Shown here: piece by piece, positions 25,066-36,002 of the stretch
How the letters are laid out: every line of letters begins with the position of its first letter
Numbering within the stretch: the first letter of the stretch is position 1
From: Actimicrobium sp047621665
GTDB taxonomy: Bacteria; Pseudomonadota; Gammaproteobacteria; Burkholderiales; Burkholderiaceae_D
Length of the DNA stretch: 64,000 nt
Assembly (NCBI GenBank): GCA_047621665.1
Contig: JBLHMB010000017.1
Location: 1-64,000, forward strand
Reading direction: 5' to 3'
Position numbers and translations under genes: made by a program
The notes under the pieces: generated by a model
Told to the model about the DNA's origin: nothing
The model's input: the letters and a program-made list of their open reading frames with translations, nothing else
The model's database searches: none

Positions 25066-26565
25066 TTACTCGTTCCAGCCGCGCGAGCGTTCCACCGCCC
25101 GGCGCCACAGCCGCAAGCGCTCGTCGCGCTCATCACTGCCCATCGCCGGTTCGAAGCGTCGCTCCATTTGCCAGTGGGCGGCAATTTCTTCCTGCGAGTC
25201 CCAGAAGCCGACTGCCAGCCCTGCAAGGTAAGCCGCACCGAGCGCAGTCGTTTCGGTGACCACCGGACGGACCACCGGTACACCGAGGATGTCGGCCTGA
25301 AATTGCATTAGCAAGTCATTGCACGACGCACCGCCATCGACGCGCAATTCAGTCAGGGCGATCAGCGCATCCTTTTGCATTGCCTGCAACACATCGACAC
25401 TCTGGTAAGCGATGCTGTCGAGCGCGGCGCGGGCGATGTGTGCGCCGGTCGTGCCACGCGTCATGCCGACGAGGGTGCCGCGTGCATGCGCATCCCAGTA
25501 CGGCGCGCCCAGACCCGAAAAAGCCGGCACGAACATCACGCCATCCGTGTCCGGTACGCTGGCCGCCAGCGCTTCCACTTCGCCTGAGTGCTTGATGATG
25601 CCCAGCCCGTCGCGCAGCCACTGCACTGTCGCACCGGCCATGAAGACACTGCCTTCGAGCATGTAATCGGTCCTGCCCGGCAAACTGTCGCCGCAGGTCC
25701 AGCCAATCGTGGTCAGCAAATTGTTATGCGATGAAATGACTTCCTGGCCGATGTTCATCAGCATGAAGCAACCGGTGCCGTAGGTATTTTTTGCCATGCC
25801 CGGCTGATGGCAGGCCTGGCCGAATGTGGCGGCTTGCTGGTCGCCGGCGATACCGGCAATCGGGATGGCCGCACCAAGCAGATCGGCCCGGGTAGTGGCA
25901 ACGATGCCACTGCTGGGCATCACGGTCGGCAACAGGCTGCGCGGAATGTCCAGCAACGCCAGCAGCTGGTCGTCCCATTGCTGGGTGCGAATGTTGAATA
26001 GCAACGTGCGCGAGGCATTGCTGGTGTCGGTCACGTGTTCGCCGCTCAGCTTGTAGATCAGCCAGCTGTCGACGGTGCCGAAGGCCAGTTCACCGCGCTC
26101 GGCACGCGCCCTTGCGCCGGCTACGTTGTCGAGCAGCCAGGTCAGCTTGGTGCCTGAAAAATAGGCATCCAGAACCAGTCCGGTCTTGTGCTGGAAAATC
26201 CCGGCTTTGCCTTCGGCCTGCAATTTTTCACAGAGTGCGGCATTGCGGCGGTCTTGCCAGACGATGGCATTGGCGATCGGCTCACCGGTCTTGCGGTCCC
26301 AGACCACCGTAGTTTCACGCTGGTTGGTGATGCCGATGGCAGTGATGCGATCGGCACTGATGTGGTTCTCGGCCATGACTTGTTGCATCACGGCCAGTTG
26401 TGATGTCCACAGTGTGGTGGCGTCGTGTTCGACCCAGCCGGGTTGCGGAAAAATCTGGCGGAACTCCTGTTGTGCCATGCCACACAACTTGCCGGCATGG
26501 TCGAACAGGACGGCGCGGGAACTGGTAGTGCCCTGGTCGATGGCGAGGATGAATTGTGGTTTCAT
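25066..26565 (-). CDS. glpK: Glycerol kinase
   Basis: A 499-residue FGGY-family kinase that phosphorylates glycerol to sn-glycerol 3-phosphate in the cytoplasm. Motifs: FILAIDQGTTSSRAVLFD (5-22), QQEFRQIFPQPGWVEHD, ITNQRETTVVWDR and the ATP-site YGTGCFMLMN and VDGGASCNDLLMQFQADIL. ATG 26565 gives the normal family length; upstream codons to 26724 have no homology. It ends the glp gene set, 100 bases after glpV, and feeds GlpD upstream in the same cluster. Confidence 0.97.
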   Translation of the reverse strand: MKPQFILAIDQGTTSSRAVLFDHAGKLCGMAQQEFRQIFPQPGWVEHDATTLWTSQLAVMQQVMAENHISADRITAIGITNQRETTVVWDRKTGEPIANAIVWQDRRNAALCEKLQAEGKAGIFQHKTGLVLDAYFSGTKLTWLLDNVAGARARAERGELAFGTVDSWLIYKLSGEHVTDTSNASRTLLFNIRTQQWDDQLLALLDIPRSLLPTVMPSSGIVATTRADLLGAAIPIAGIAGDQQAATFGQACHQPGMAKNTYGTGCFMLMNIGQEVISSHNNLLTTIGWTCGDSLPGRTDYMLEGSVFMAGATVQWLRDGLGIIKHSGEVEALAASVPDTDGVMFVPAFSGLGAPYWDAHARGTLVGMTRGTTGAHIARAALDSIAYQSVDVLQAMQKDALIALTELRVDGGASCNDLLMQFQADILGVPVVRPVVTETTALGAAYLAGLAVGFWDSQEEIAAHWQMERRFEPAMGSDERDERLRLWRRAVERSRGWNE

Positions 26566-26665
26566 GCGAGCCTGTCTGTAATCGGTGTTCGGTGTTCGGT
26601 GGTCGAGCCCGGATCGGGATGACGGCGAGATCGTCCGGTGTGCACCGGGCGACCTCCTTGCACAG

Positions 26666-28390
26666 TTACTTGACGCGTCCTTCTTTCCACGCTTGCAGCA
26701 ACTTGTCGTAGGCGATGGTTTCACCCTTCGGCTTCTCGTTGGCCAGCTTTTTCCACGGCGCGTGGGTGTCTGACAGGTACTTGGCCGGATCGCCTTTCGG
26801 GTTCAACTTGGGCGCGCAGTGGGACATGCCGGCACGTTCAAGACGGGCCATGATGCTGTCCATTTCGTCGGCCAGGTTATCCATCGCTTCTTGTGGCGTT
26901 TTCTCGCCGCTGAGAGCAACTGCGACATTTTTCCACCACAACTGCGCCATCTTCGGATAGTCCGGCACGTTGTTGCCGGTGGGTGTCCACGCCACGCGGG
27001 CAGGGCTGCGATAGAACTCGATCAAGCCACCGTACTTGGCGGCATTCTTGGTGAAGTACTCGTGGCGGATATCCGAGTCACGTACGAAGGTCACGCCGAC
27101 GATCGATTTTTTCAGCGAGACGGTCTTGGCATTGACGAACTGCGCATACAGCCAGGCTGCACTCATCCGGTCCGGCGGCGTGGTCTTCAGGAATGTCCAT
27201 GAACCGACATCCTGATAACCGTTCTGCATGCCGTCTTTCCAGTACGGACCATGCGGACCCGGTGCCATACGCCATTTCGGTGAACCGTCCTTATTGCTCA
27301 CGGCTTCAGACTTGGTCATCGGCGCGGTGAAGGCGGTGTACCAGAAAATTTGCTGGGCGATTTCGCCCTGTCCAGGCACCGGGCCGGATTCGGAAAAAGT
27401 CATGCCGCTGGCGACCGGCGGTGCGTATTTTTTCATCCAGTCGATGTATTTGGTCAGCGCAAAGACGGCGGCCGGAGAATTGGTGGCACCGCCGCGCGCC
27501 ATCGAAGCGCCTACTGGTGTGCACTTGTCGTCGGCGACACGGATGCCCCATTCATCGATCGGCAAACCGTTCGGGATACCCTTGTCGGCCGCGCCTGCCA
27601 TCGACAGCCAGGCATCAGTGAAACGCCAGCCCAGCGACGGATCTTTTTTGCCATAGTCCATGTGGCCATACACCTTGTGGCCGTCCAGTTCTTTCACATC
27701 ATTGGTGAAAAAAGCGGCGATGTCTTCGTAGGCGGACCAGTTTTGTGGCACGCCGAGGTCATAGCCGTATTTGGCCTTGAACTTGTCCTGCAAATCCTTG
27801 CGCGCAAACCAGTCGGCACGGAACCAGTACAGGTTGGCGAATTGCTGGTCCGGCAGCTGGTACATCTTGCCATCCGGCGCGGTCGTGAAACTGGTACCGA
27901 TGAAGTCCTTCAGGTCCAGACCCGGATTGGTGTAAGCCTTGCCGGCAGCGGCCATGTAATCGGTCAGTGCGATGGTCTGGCCGTAGCGGTAATGGGTGCC
28001 GATCAGGTCCGAGTCATTGACCCAGCCGTCATAAATCGAGCGGCCCGATTGCAGCGAGGTCTGCATTTTTTCAACCACGTCGCCTTCTTGAATCACGTCG
28101 TGATTGACCTTGATGCCGGTGATTTCCTCGAAGGCCTTGGCCAGCACTTTGGATTCGTAGACGTGGGTATCAAGGGTTTCCGAGACCACATTGATTTCAT
28201 TAACGCCTTTGGCCTTGAGCTTGGCGGCAGCGTCGATGAACCATTTCATTTCTTCGAGCTGCTGTTTTTTGGTCAGTGTCGATGGCTGGAATTCTTTGTC
28301 CACCCATGACTCTGCGGCCTTCATGTCGGCCCAGGAGGAACCGCTGATCAGCATTGCCGCGATAGCGACTGCTGTTAATTTTATTTTCAT
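26666..28390 (-). CDS. glpV: Glycerol ABC transporter, substrate-binding protein
   Basis: A 574-residue periplasmic binding protein of the large group that serves the rhizobial-type glycerol transporter. The signal peptide is MKIKLTAVAIAAMLISGSSW, cleaved near ADMKAA. Family segments: HVYESKVLAKAFEEITGIKV, DGWVNDSDLIGTHYRYG and SFTTAPDGKMYQLPDQQFAN. ATG 28390 has GGAGACAG ahead of it. It follows the permease and DUF2160 genes in one direction with glpK, as in other glpSTPQV clusters, which supports glycerol as the ligand. Confidence 0.93.
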   Translation of the reverse strand: MKIKLTAVAIAAMLISGSSWADMKAAESWVDKEFQPSTLTKKQQLEEMKWFIDAAAKLKAKGVNEINVVSETLDTHVYESKVLAKAFEEITGIKVNHDVIQEGDVVEKMQTSLQSGRSIYDGWVNDSDLIGTHYRYGQTIALTDYMAAAGKAYTNPGLDLKDFIGTSFTTAPDGKMYQLPDQQFANLYWFRADWFARKDLQDKFKAKYGYDLGVPQNWSAYEDIAAFFTNDVKELDGHKVYGHMDYGKKDPSLGWRFTDAWLSMAGAADKGIPNGLPIDEWGIRVADDKCTPVGASMARGGATNSPAAVFALTKYIDWMKKYAPPVASGMTFSESGPVPGQGEIAQQIFWYTAFTAPMTKSEAVSNKDGSPKWRMAPGPHGPYWKDGMQNGYQDVGSWTFLKTTPPDRMSAAWLYAQFVNAKTVSLKKSIVGVTFVRDSDIRHEYFTKNAAKYGGLIEFYRSPARVAWTPTGNNVPDYPKMAQLWWKNVAVALSGEKTPQEAMDNLADEMDSIMARLERAGMSHCAPKLNPKGDPAKYLSDTHAPWKKLANEKPKGETIAYDKLLQAWKEGRVK

Positions 28391-28481
28391 CTCTGTCTCC
28401 AATGGAATTCTCGCCTGACTTGTTCCACCTGCCGCTGGCGAGCGCGACGGCAAGTGGTGATGCAGCGGGCTTACTCGCAGG

Positions 28482-28766
28482 TCAGCCCCAGCGCATCACG
28501 ATCAACAACACGATAAAACTGAGGACGGTGCCGGGCCATTGCGCGCCGGTGGTCAGTGCAGTCCAGCCCAGATTGATATAGGCCGCAGTGAGCAAACTGA
28601 TAAACAGCCGGTCACCCCGGGTCGTGATCATCGGGATGAAACCCTTGCGTTCTATGGTCGGCGACTTGAGTTCCCAGATCGTCATCCCGGCCAGCATCAG
28701 GGCCACCGAGACAAAGAAAATCGCCACCGGCATGGTCCACTCCATCCAGCCAAATAAGTGTTCCAT
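28482..28766 (-). CDS. DUF2160 membrane protein of the glycerol transporter
   Basis: A 94-residue inner-membrane protein of the DUF2160 family with three hydrophobic segments (about 11-30, 52-66 and 74-91). It is found next to GlpQ in glycerol ABC operons. Its exact job is unknown; an accessory subunit is the natural guess. ATG 28766 lies 1 base after the glpQ stop, and its ribosome site AAGGG lies inside the end of glpQ, so the two are coupled. Confidence 0.85.
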   Translation of the reverse strand: MEHLFGWMEWTMPVAIFFVSVALMLAGMTIWELKSPTIERKGFIPMITTRGDRLFISLLTAAYINLGWTALTTGAQWPGTVLSFIVLLIVMRWG

Positions 28767-28767
28767 A

Positions 28768-29570
28768 TCAAACCCTTCCCATCGCAAAACCCTTGGCGAT
28801 ATAGTTGCGCACGAACCAGATCACCAGCGCACCCGGCACGATGGTGAGCATGCCGGCAGCGGCCAATGTGCCCCAGTCCATGCCGGAGGCCGAGACCGTG
28901 CGGGTCATGATGGCCGCAATCGGTTTTGCATCAATCGAGGTCAGCGTGCGCGCCAGCAGTAGCTCAACCCAGCTGAACATGAAGCAGAAGAACATCGTCA
29001 CGCCGACACCGGACTTGATCAGCGGCAGGAAAATCCGCAAGAAAAAGCGTGGAAAGCTATAGCCGTCGATATACGCGGTTTCATCGATTTCTTTCGGCAC
29101 GCCGGACATGAAACCCTCCAGAATCCAGACCGCCAGCGGCACATTGAACAGCATGTGCGCCAGCGCCACGGCCAGATACGTATCCATCAGTCCGACTGTC
29201 GAATAGAGCTGGAAAAATGGCAGCAGAAACACCGCCGGTGGCGTCATCCGGTTGGTCAGCAACCAGAAAAACAGATGCTTGTCGCCCAAAAACGAATAGC
29301 GCGAAAACGCATACGCCGCCGGCAATGCCACGGCCACCGACAACACCATGTTCATCAGCACATAGCTGATCGAGTTGATGTAGCCGCTGTACCAGGACTC
29401 ATCGGTAAAGATGGTCTTGAAATTTCCCAGCGTCAGGTCAGTTGGCCACAACGTCATCACGCCGACGATCTCTTCGTTGGTCTTGAGTGACATGTTGAGC
29501 ATCCAGTAAATCGGCAGCAGCGACAGCAACAAGTAGAACGTCAGCAAGGCGCCACTCATACGTTTGTTCA

Positions 29571-29574
<4 letters not shown>
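28768..29574 (-). CDS. glpQ: Glycerol ABC transporter, permease 2
   Basis: A 268-residue inner-membrane permease of the MalG type with six hydrophobic segments and the cytoplasmic coupling loop EIDETAYIDGYSFPRFFLRI (about 171-190), the EAA motif that contacts the ATPases. Its ATG overlaps the glpP stop (ATGA). The name follows the rhizobial glycerol transporter and is unrelated to the glycerophosphodiesterase GlpQ. Confidence 0.93.
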
Positions 29575-30448
<874 letters not shown>

Positions 30449-30452
<4 letters not shown>

Positions 30453-31540
30453 GTCAGACCCACCCGTTTGTCGTTGACGTAAAACAGCGTGCGCTGCGGC
30501 GGAAAAACCAGCCAGGCCGGAGCGCCGGCGTCACCTGCGCTGACCGGCAATTTGGCGGCGATGACCTGCGTGCCAAGCTGGAACTCGGCCAGGTAATGGG
30601 TGCCGAGATTGCGCATCGAGTGCACCGTGGCTTCGATCGCATCAGCCCGTGGTGCGCTCAGACAGTCGATAAATTCCGGACGGATACCGACGGTTGTCTG
30701 GCCCGGCGTCTGCGCCAGCCGGGCTTGCACCGTGGCGGGCAACGGCAAGCGGTTACCGGCCAACAGCGCATGGCCATCGCTGACTTCGCAGCGCATCAGG
30801 TTCATGCCGGGGTTGCCGATGAAGTACGCAACAAAGGTATGGTCCGGTTGTTCGAAGAGGTCCTGGGCCGAACCAATTTGCACTACTTCGCCCTGCGTCA
30901 TCACGACCACCTGATCGGCAAAAGTCAGTGCTTCAACCTGATCATGGGTCACGTAGATCAGCGAGAGTTTGAGCTCGTGATGAATCTCTTTGAGCTTGCG
31001 GCGCAGCAGCCATTTCAGATGCGGGTCGATGACGGTCAGCGGTTCGTCGAACAGCACGGCGGCGACATCGGGACGCACCAGGCCGCGCCCGAGCGAAATT
31101 TTTTGTTTGGCATCGACGGCCAGTCCGGCGGCGCGATGCCTGAGGTCCGGTGTCAGTTCCAGCATGTCGGCAATATGCAGCACGCGTTCGCGGATGGCGG
31201 CTTCTTTCCAGCCGCGGTTACGCAGCGGAAAAGCCAGATTGTCATACACGGTCATCGTGTCGTAGATCACCGGAAACTGGAATACCTGTGCAATGTTGCG
31301 CGCTTCCGGCGGCAGTTGCGTGACGTCCTTGCCATCGAACAGCACCTTGCCATGCGAGGGCTTCACCAGTCCGGAAATGATGTTGAGCAGCGTGGTCTTG
31401 CCGCAGCCGGAGGGCCCCAGCAGTGCATACGCGCCACCGTCGTCCCAGGTCATCGTCATCGGGCGCAGGGCGTAATCGCTGGGCTTTTGCGGGTCCGGCA
31501 GATAGGCGTGCGCCAGTTCCTGTAATTCGATACGGGCCAT
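30449..31540 (-). CDS. glpT: Glycerol ABC transporter, ATPase 2
   Basis: A 363-residue cytoplasmic ATP-binding subunit with Walker A LLGPSGCGKTTLL (about 40-52), Walker B VLFDEP and the switch histidine in YVTHDQVEAL. The ABC signature is degenerate: AVDAKQKISLGRGL stands where LSGGQ is expected. This is typical of one of the two ATPases of glycerol transporters and suggests that a GlpS/GlpT heterodimer has only one standard catalytic site. A C-terminal TOBE-like domain follows. The name is unrelated to the glycerol-3-phosphate permease GlpT of E. coli. Confidence 0.92.
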
Positions 31541-31542
31541 GG

Positions 31543-32643
31543 TTATGCTCCTGCTATTGGCTGGGTCGGCGCGAACAGCAAGGCACCGGCGGGATCAAAA
31601 ATCAACAGGTCGTCAGGCCTGAAATACACGGTACAGCGCGCGCCGATAGCAAACGTATGCACACCGCTCAGTTGCGCCACCAGGGCCAGTTCGGCGCGAT
31701 GCAAGTGGGCATAGGTTTCGGAGCCGCTGATCTCGGACAGGTCGACTTCGGTTTCAATGGCGATGGCATTTGGTTGTTCTTGCGTCAGTCGCAAACTGTG
31801 AGCGCGCAAGCCGAGCATCACCTGCGTCAGATTGCCGATCTGGCCGCGCTGAGCCGGTGACAACGCAATCACCAGTCCGTCATCGAGCAGCGCATTCCCA
31901 TCGGTAGCGATGGTGGCGGGCATCAGATTGATCGGCGGATCGCTGAAAGTGCGCGCGCTCTGGATGCAATTGGGCGCGTTGAAGACATCGAGCGTGCGGC
32001 CTTGCTGGAGCAGGCGACCCTCGTGCAGTACCGCGATGTGGCCACCGAGTTGCAAGGCTTCGAGCGGTTCGGTGGTGGCATACACGACGGTGGTGCGGCC
32101 ATCGGAAAACAGCTCCGACAATTCCTTGCGCAATTCTTCGCGTAGCTTGTAATCGAGGTTCACCAGCGGCTCGTCAAGCAGCAGCAGTTCGGTATTTTTG
32201 ATCAGGGCACGGGCCAGCGCGCAGCGTTGTTGCTGGCCGCCGGACAGCTGGGCCGGCACGCGCTCCAGATGTGCGGTGATGTGCAGGCGTTCTGCCATGT
32301 CGTGCACGCGGGTGCGGATTTCAGCTTCGGGTACGCGCTGAATGCGCAACGGCGAAGCGATGTTTTCGAATACCGAAAACGACGGGTAGTTGATGAATTG
32401 CTGGTACACCATCGCCAGATTGCGCTGCCTGACCGGCACGCCGGTGACATCGACGTCGTCGACCAGCACACGGCCACGCGTGGGTCTGTCGAGTCCGGCC
32501 ATGACCCGCATTAGCGTGGTCTTGCCGGCTTGTGTGGTGCCGAGCAGCACGTTGATCGTGCCGGGCACCAGGGCCAGGGACAACGGATACAGATGGTCCT
32601 GGGCACCATGCTTCTTGCTGATGTTTTCTAATACGAGGCGCAC
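31543..32643 (-). CDS. glpS: Glycerol ABC transporter, ATPase 1
   Basis: A 366-residue ATP-binding subunit. GTG 32643 is the start because AGGAG lies 6 bases upstream and the protein then begins (M)RLVLENISKKHG, in line with the family; the frame runs open to 32823 without homology. Walker A is degenerate but usable (LLGTTQAGKTTLM), the signature LSGGQQQRCALARALI is normal and Walker B is LLLLDEPLVNLD. The H-loop histidine is replaced by Thr (YATTEPLEAL). It starts 67 bases after glpD and heads the transporter genes. Confidence 0.92.
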   Translation of the reverse strand: MRLVLENISKKHGAQDHLYPLSLALVPGTINVLLGTTQAGKTTLMRVMAGLDRPTRGRVLVDDVDVTGVPVRQRNLAMVYQQFINYPSFSVFENIASPLRIQRVPEAEIRTRVHDMAERLHITAHLERVPAQLSGGQQQRCALARALIKNTELLLLDEPLVNLDYKLREELRKELSELFSDGRTTVVYATTEPLEALQLGGHIAVLHEGRLLQQGRTLDVFNAPNCIQSARTFSDPPINLMPATIATDGNALLDDGLVIALSPAQRGQIGNLTQVMLGLRAHSLRLTQEQPNAIAIETEVDLSEISGSETYAHLHRAELALVAQLSGVHTFAIGARCTVYFRPDDLLIFDPAGALLFAPTQPIAGA

Positions 32644-32710
32644 TGTGTCTCCTGCTATGTTGTCGCGTCGGCACTCTGATGGGCCGATCGCGCGGTGGTC
32701 GTTTCTAATT

Positions 32711-34261
32711 TTAGTGGTGTGAGGCCATCCAGCTGTCGAGTTGCTCTGCCGTATTGGCCGGCAGATGCAGCCCCAGTTTCGAGCGACGCCACAAGATGTC
32801 GGCGGCGCAGCTGGCCCATTCATGTTGCATCAGGTAGTGCACTTCAGCGGCATACAACCCTGCGGCGATTTCCTCACCCATATCGGCCAGGCTGGTTTTT
32901 TCTGCCAGCAGCAAATCGATGCGGGTACCGTAAGCGCGCGCATAACGTGCCACCAGTTTGGCTGGCAACCACGCATATTTTTTCTGCAAGCCCTGCACGT
33001 ACTGATCGAACTCCAGCACCGCACGATTGGCCGGGACGGGGCCGTACAGGTCGCCGCCGGGCAGGCAGGCAGTTTCCGTCCAGCTTGGCTTGTCGTTGCC
33101 AAGCGTCGGGGCAATCAGATTGACGGCTTCTTCGGCAAGCTTGCGGAAGGTCGTGATCTTGCCGCCAAAGATTGACAGCATCGGCGCACCGCCCGCATCA
33201 GTACCGGTATCCATGTCGAGCCGGTAATCACGCGTCACTTTGGACGCGGATGCTGACGCATCGTCGACCAGCGGGCGGACACCCGAGTAGGACCATACCA
33301 CGTCGGCTGGAACGATCGGTACTTTAAAATACCGGCTGGTTAGTTCGCACAGATAGTCGATCTCTTCCTGCTCGATTGCGACGTGATTGGTGTCGCCTTT
33401 ATATTCGTGATCGGTGGTGCCGATCAGCGTGAAGTCGTCTTCATACGGAATCGCGAACACGATGCGGCCATCCGGATGCTGAAAAATATACGCGTGCGGA
33501 TGGGTGAACAAACGCTTGACGACGATGTGACTGCCCTTGATCAGGCGTACGGTTTTGCTCGATGGCTGATGCGCGGTCTCTTTCAGGAAATGCGCGGCCC
33601 AAGGTCCGGCGGCATTGACGACGCCACGCGCCTTGACCACGGCCGTTTCGCCGGCTTCATTGCGCAAGGTCACATCCCAGTGCTTGTCGTTGCGTTCGAG
33701 CGAGACGCAGGTAGTGTGGGTATGCACTTGCGCGCCACGACTGGCCGCGTCGATCGCATTGAGCACGACCAGCCGCGCATCATCGACCCAGCCATCGGAA
33801 TACATGAAGCCGCGCGTGAAGGTCGATTTGAGCGGCTTGCCGGTCGGGTCGATGCGCAGATTCACGCCGTTTGATCCGGGCAGCATTTCGCGGCGGGCGA
33901 GTTTGTCGTACAGGAACAGACCCATGCGGATCATCCAGGCCGGACGCTGGCCTTTGTCATGTGGCATCACAAAACGCAGCGGCCACATGATGTGCGGGGC
34001 TGAGCGCAGCAAGACTTCGCGCTCTATCAGCGCCTTGCGCACAAGACTGAATTCGTAAGTTTCGAGGTAGCGCAGACCGCCGTGGATCAGCTTGGTTGAG
34101 GCCGACGAAGTGTGCGCAGCGAGGTCGTCTTTTTCGCACAGCAATACGGACAACCCGCGGCCTGCGGCGTCGCGGGCAATGCCTGCGCCATTAATGCCGC
34201 CACCGACTATCAGCAGGTCGACCGTAATATTTGTTTCGACGTTTGATTGATTGTGGACCAT
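32711..34261 (-). CDS. glpD: Glycerol-3-phosphate dehydrogenase (aerobic)
   Basis: A 516-residue FAD enzyme at the inner membrane that oxidises glycerol 3-phosphate to dihydroxyacetone phosphate and passes electrons to quinone. The FAD fold is DLLIVGGGINGAGIARDAAG (15-34), and other family segments are STKLIHGGLRYLETYEFSLV, DGWVDDARLVVLNAI and SIFGGKITTFRKLAEEAV. It is divergent from glpR across a 144-base control region and first in the cluster that continues with the transporter and glpK. Confidence 0.97.
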   Translation of the reverse strand: MVHNQSNVETNITVDLLIVGGGINGAGIARDAAGRGLSVLLCEKDDLAAHTSSASTKLIHGGLRYLETYEFSLVRKALIEREVLLRSAPHIMWPLRFVMPHDKGQRPAWMIRMGLFLYDKLARREMLPGSNGVNLRIDPTGKPLKSTFTRGFMYSDGWVDDARLVVLNAIDAASRGAQVHTHTTCVSLERNDKHWDVTLRNEAGETAVVKARGVVNAAGPWAAHFLKETAHQPSSKTVRLIKGSHIVVKRLFTHPHAYIFQHPDGRIVFAIPYEDDFTLIGTTDHEYKGDTNHVAIEQEEIDYLCELTSRYFKVPIVPADVVWSYSGVRPLVDDASASASKVTRDYRLDMDTGTDAGGAPMLSIFGGKITTFRKLAEEAVNLIAPTLGNDKPSWTETACLPGGDLYGPVPANRAVLEFDQYVQGLQKKYAWLPAKLVARYARAYGTRIDLLLAEKTSLADMGEEIAAGLYAAEVHYLMQHEWASCAADILWRRSKLGLHLPANTAEQLDSWMASHH

Positions 34262-34318
34262 CTTGATCTCGCCTCCGTACGCAAATTTAGCTATGATTCA
34301 AACAATAAGATACGACAT

Positions 34319-34375
34319 AAACCGAACAGTAACCAACATTTATTTTGTTTATTTAATTTCGTTTCGGTTCGTTTA
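34319..34375. promoter_or_regulatory. Probable GlpR operator region
   Basis: Between divergent glpD and glpR lie AAACCGAAC (34319-34327) and TTTCGTTTCGGTTCGTTTA (34357-34375). The second is made of tandem TTTCG/TTCG units, the pattern of DeoR-family operators, and the first is its inverted partial copy. The AT-rich sequence between them should hold the promoters. Confidence 0.5.
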
Positions 34376-34405
34376 GCAAAAATTACAAAAATCTGGAGAA
34401 CTTTG

Positions 34406-35167
34406 ATGACGCTCAATCCCCGTCAACGGCAGTTGCTGGAAGTGGTCCGCAAACGCGGCACGATCTCGGTGGAAGAGCTGGCGCAACAGCTCGACGTGAC
34501 GCCGCAAACGGTGCGGCGCGACGTCAAGCACATGGAGTTGGCGCGCTTGCTGGCGCGCTACCACGGCGGTGTTGGCTTGCCGTCCTCGGTCGAGAATATT
34601 GATTACACGCAGCGCCAGATTCTCAACAATGATGCCAAGCAGCGCATCGCCGCCGCAGTTGCCGCCCGTGTGCCGCCCGGCAGTTCGTTATTGATCAATA
34701 TCGGGACGACCACCGAAGCGGTTGCCCATGCATTAATGCGCCACAAGGGCTTGCATGTGGTGACCAATAATCTGAATGTTGCCACCATCCTGTCGGATAA
34801 CCCGGACTGCGAAGTCATCGTCACCGGCGGTCTGGTGCGCAGTCGCGACCGCGGCATTGTCGGCGAAGCGACCATTGATTTCATCCGTCAGTTCAAGGTC
34901 GATATCAGCATCATCGGGGTGTCGAGCATCGAGGCCGACGGCACGTTGCGCGATTTCGATTCGCGCGAGGTCAAAGTGGCGCAAGCGATCATCGACCAGG
35001 GCCGCGAAGTCTGGCTGGTAGCCGATAGCGACAAGTTCGGCCGGCAGGCGCTGGTACGGATGGCGCACCTGTCGCAGATCAATGTGCTGTTCACCGATGC
35101 GGCACCGCCCGACGAACTGGTCGCGGTGCTGAAAGCAGCACAAGTGACGGTCGTGGTGGCGACCTGA
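34406..35167 (+). CDS. glpR: DeoR-family regulator of glycerol genes
   Basis: A 253-residue repressor. The N-terminal winged helix-turn-helix reads TISVEELAQQLDVTPQTVRRDVKHM (about 19-43) and the C-terminal DeoR sugar-phosphate sensor domain contains NIGTTTEAVAHAL and TGGLVRSRDRGIVG. GGAG upstream sets ATG 34406; the longer frame from 34247 crosses the glpD promoter. Position opposite glpD and the glycerol operon points to glycerol 3-phosphate as the inducer, as known for GlpR. Confidence 0.92.
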   Translation: MTLNPRQRQLLEVVRKRGTISVEELAQQLDVTPQTVRRDVKHMELARLLARYHGGVGLPSSVENIDYTQRQILNNDAKQRIAAAVAARVPPGSSLLINIGTTTEAVAHALMRHKGLHVVTNNLNVATILSDNPDCEVIVTGGLVRSRDRGIVGEATIDFIRQFKVDISIIGVSSIEADGTLRDFDSREVKVAQAIIDQGREVWLVADSDKFGRQALVRMAHLSQINVLFTDAAPPDELVAVLKAAQVTVVVAT

Positions 35168-35361
35168 GCGGAGCGGCAGGCGTAGATACTTGCAGTACTT
35201 TTCTCATTGTGGATGCGTGTTGCACTCGCAAAATTTTTGCGCTTTGTGGTCACTCTCAACATTGTTTCGTAATGTGTGAGAAGGTATGGTCTGATTTTCG
35301 GCACAACCGAAAACCGAGATCATCTGTTCTTTCCACTTCACTAAATCAAAGGAAACACACC

Positions 35362-35814
35362 ATGAAAAAAATTCTTCTCGCCGCAGTCATCGCCTCAGCC
35401 GCTTTCTCCGCCCAAGCCAAGGACATCGTCGACACCGCAGTCGGTGCAGGCAATTTCACGACCCTGGTCACAGCGATTAAAGCCGCCGGGCTGGTTGATA
35501 CACTTAAAGGCAAAGGCCCATTCACAGTCTTCGCACCGACTGACGCTGCCTTTGCAAAAGTGCCGAAAGCTGACCTCGATGCACTGCTCAAAGACAAAGC
35601 CAAGCTGACTGCCGTGCTGACCTATCACGTTGTGCCAGGCACAGTGATGGCGAAAGACATCAAGGCCGGCAAGGTCAAGACTGTCCAGGGTTCGGAAGTA
35701 ACACTGGCCACCATGGGCGGCGTCACAGTCAATAACGCCAAAGTCACCACGGCAGACATCGTCGCCGACAATGGCGTGATCCACGTGATCGACACCGTCC
35801 TGATGCCGAAGTAA
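35362..35814 (+). CDS. Secreted fasciclin-domain protein
   Basis: A 150-residue protein with signal peptide MKKILLAAVIASAAFSAQA and one fasciclin (FAS1) domain, marked by TLKGKGPFTVFAPTDAAF (about 48-65), LTYHVVPG (about 92-99) and the terminal NGVIHVIDTVLMP. FAS1 proteins act in adhesion or surface attachment; in soil and plant bacteria such small secreted forms are common. A strong AAAGGAAA ribosome site precedes the start. It is followed by a bidirectional terminator. Confidence 0.9.
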   Translation: MKKILLAAVIASAAFSAQAKDIVDTAVGAGNFTTLVTAIKAAGLVDTLKGKGPFTVFAPTDAAFAKVPKADLDALLKDKAKLTAVLTYHVVPGTVMAKDIKAGKVKTVQGSEVTLATMGGVTVNNAKVTTADIVADNGVIHVIDTVLMPK

Positions 35815-35889
35815 TTGCAATAGATCGACGGGAGCGGAGCGCAGGTCATGATCTGGCGTGCTCTCCGGTTCAACCGATAGCAGGAAACG

Positions 35890-35924
35890 AAAAACCCCGT
35901 CGTTATCATCGACGGGGTTTTTTT
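35890..35924. terminator. Bidirectional terminator
   Basis: A run of A, stem AACCCCGTCG (35893-35902) and CGACGGGGTT (35910-35919), then seven T. It ends the fasciclin transcript. A near-identical stem follows at 36003-36034. Confidence 0.9.
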
Positions 35925-36002
35925 GTGTCTGCGTGTTCGTGCCGGTCGTGACGATCATTTCACGCATGACAGTATTTACACTTGCTCGAGAGCAGGATAC
36001 GG

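Noticed and set aside
27350..28309. 319-codon plus-strand frame opposite glpV
   Set aside because: It is an antisense shadow of a clear periplasmic binding protein.
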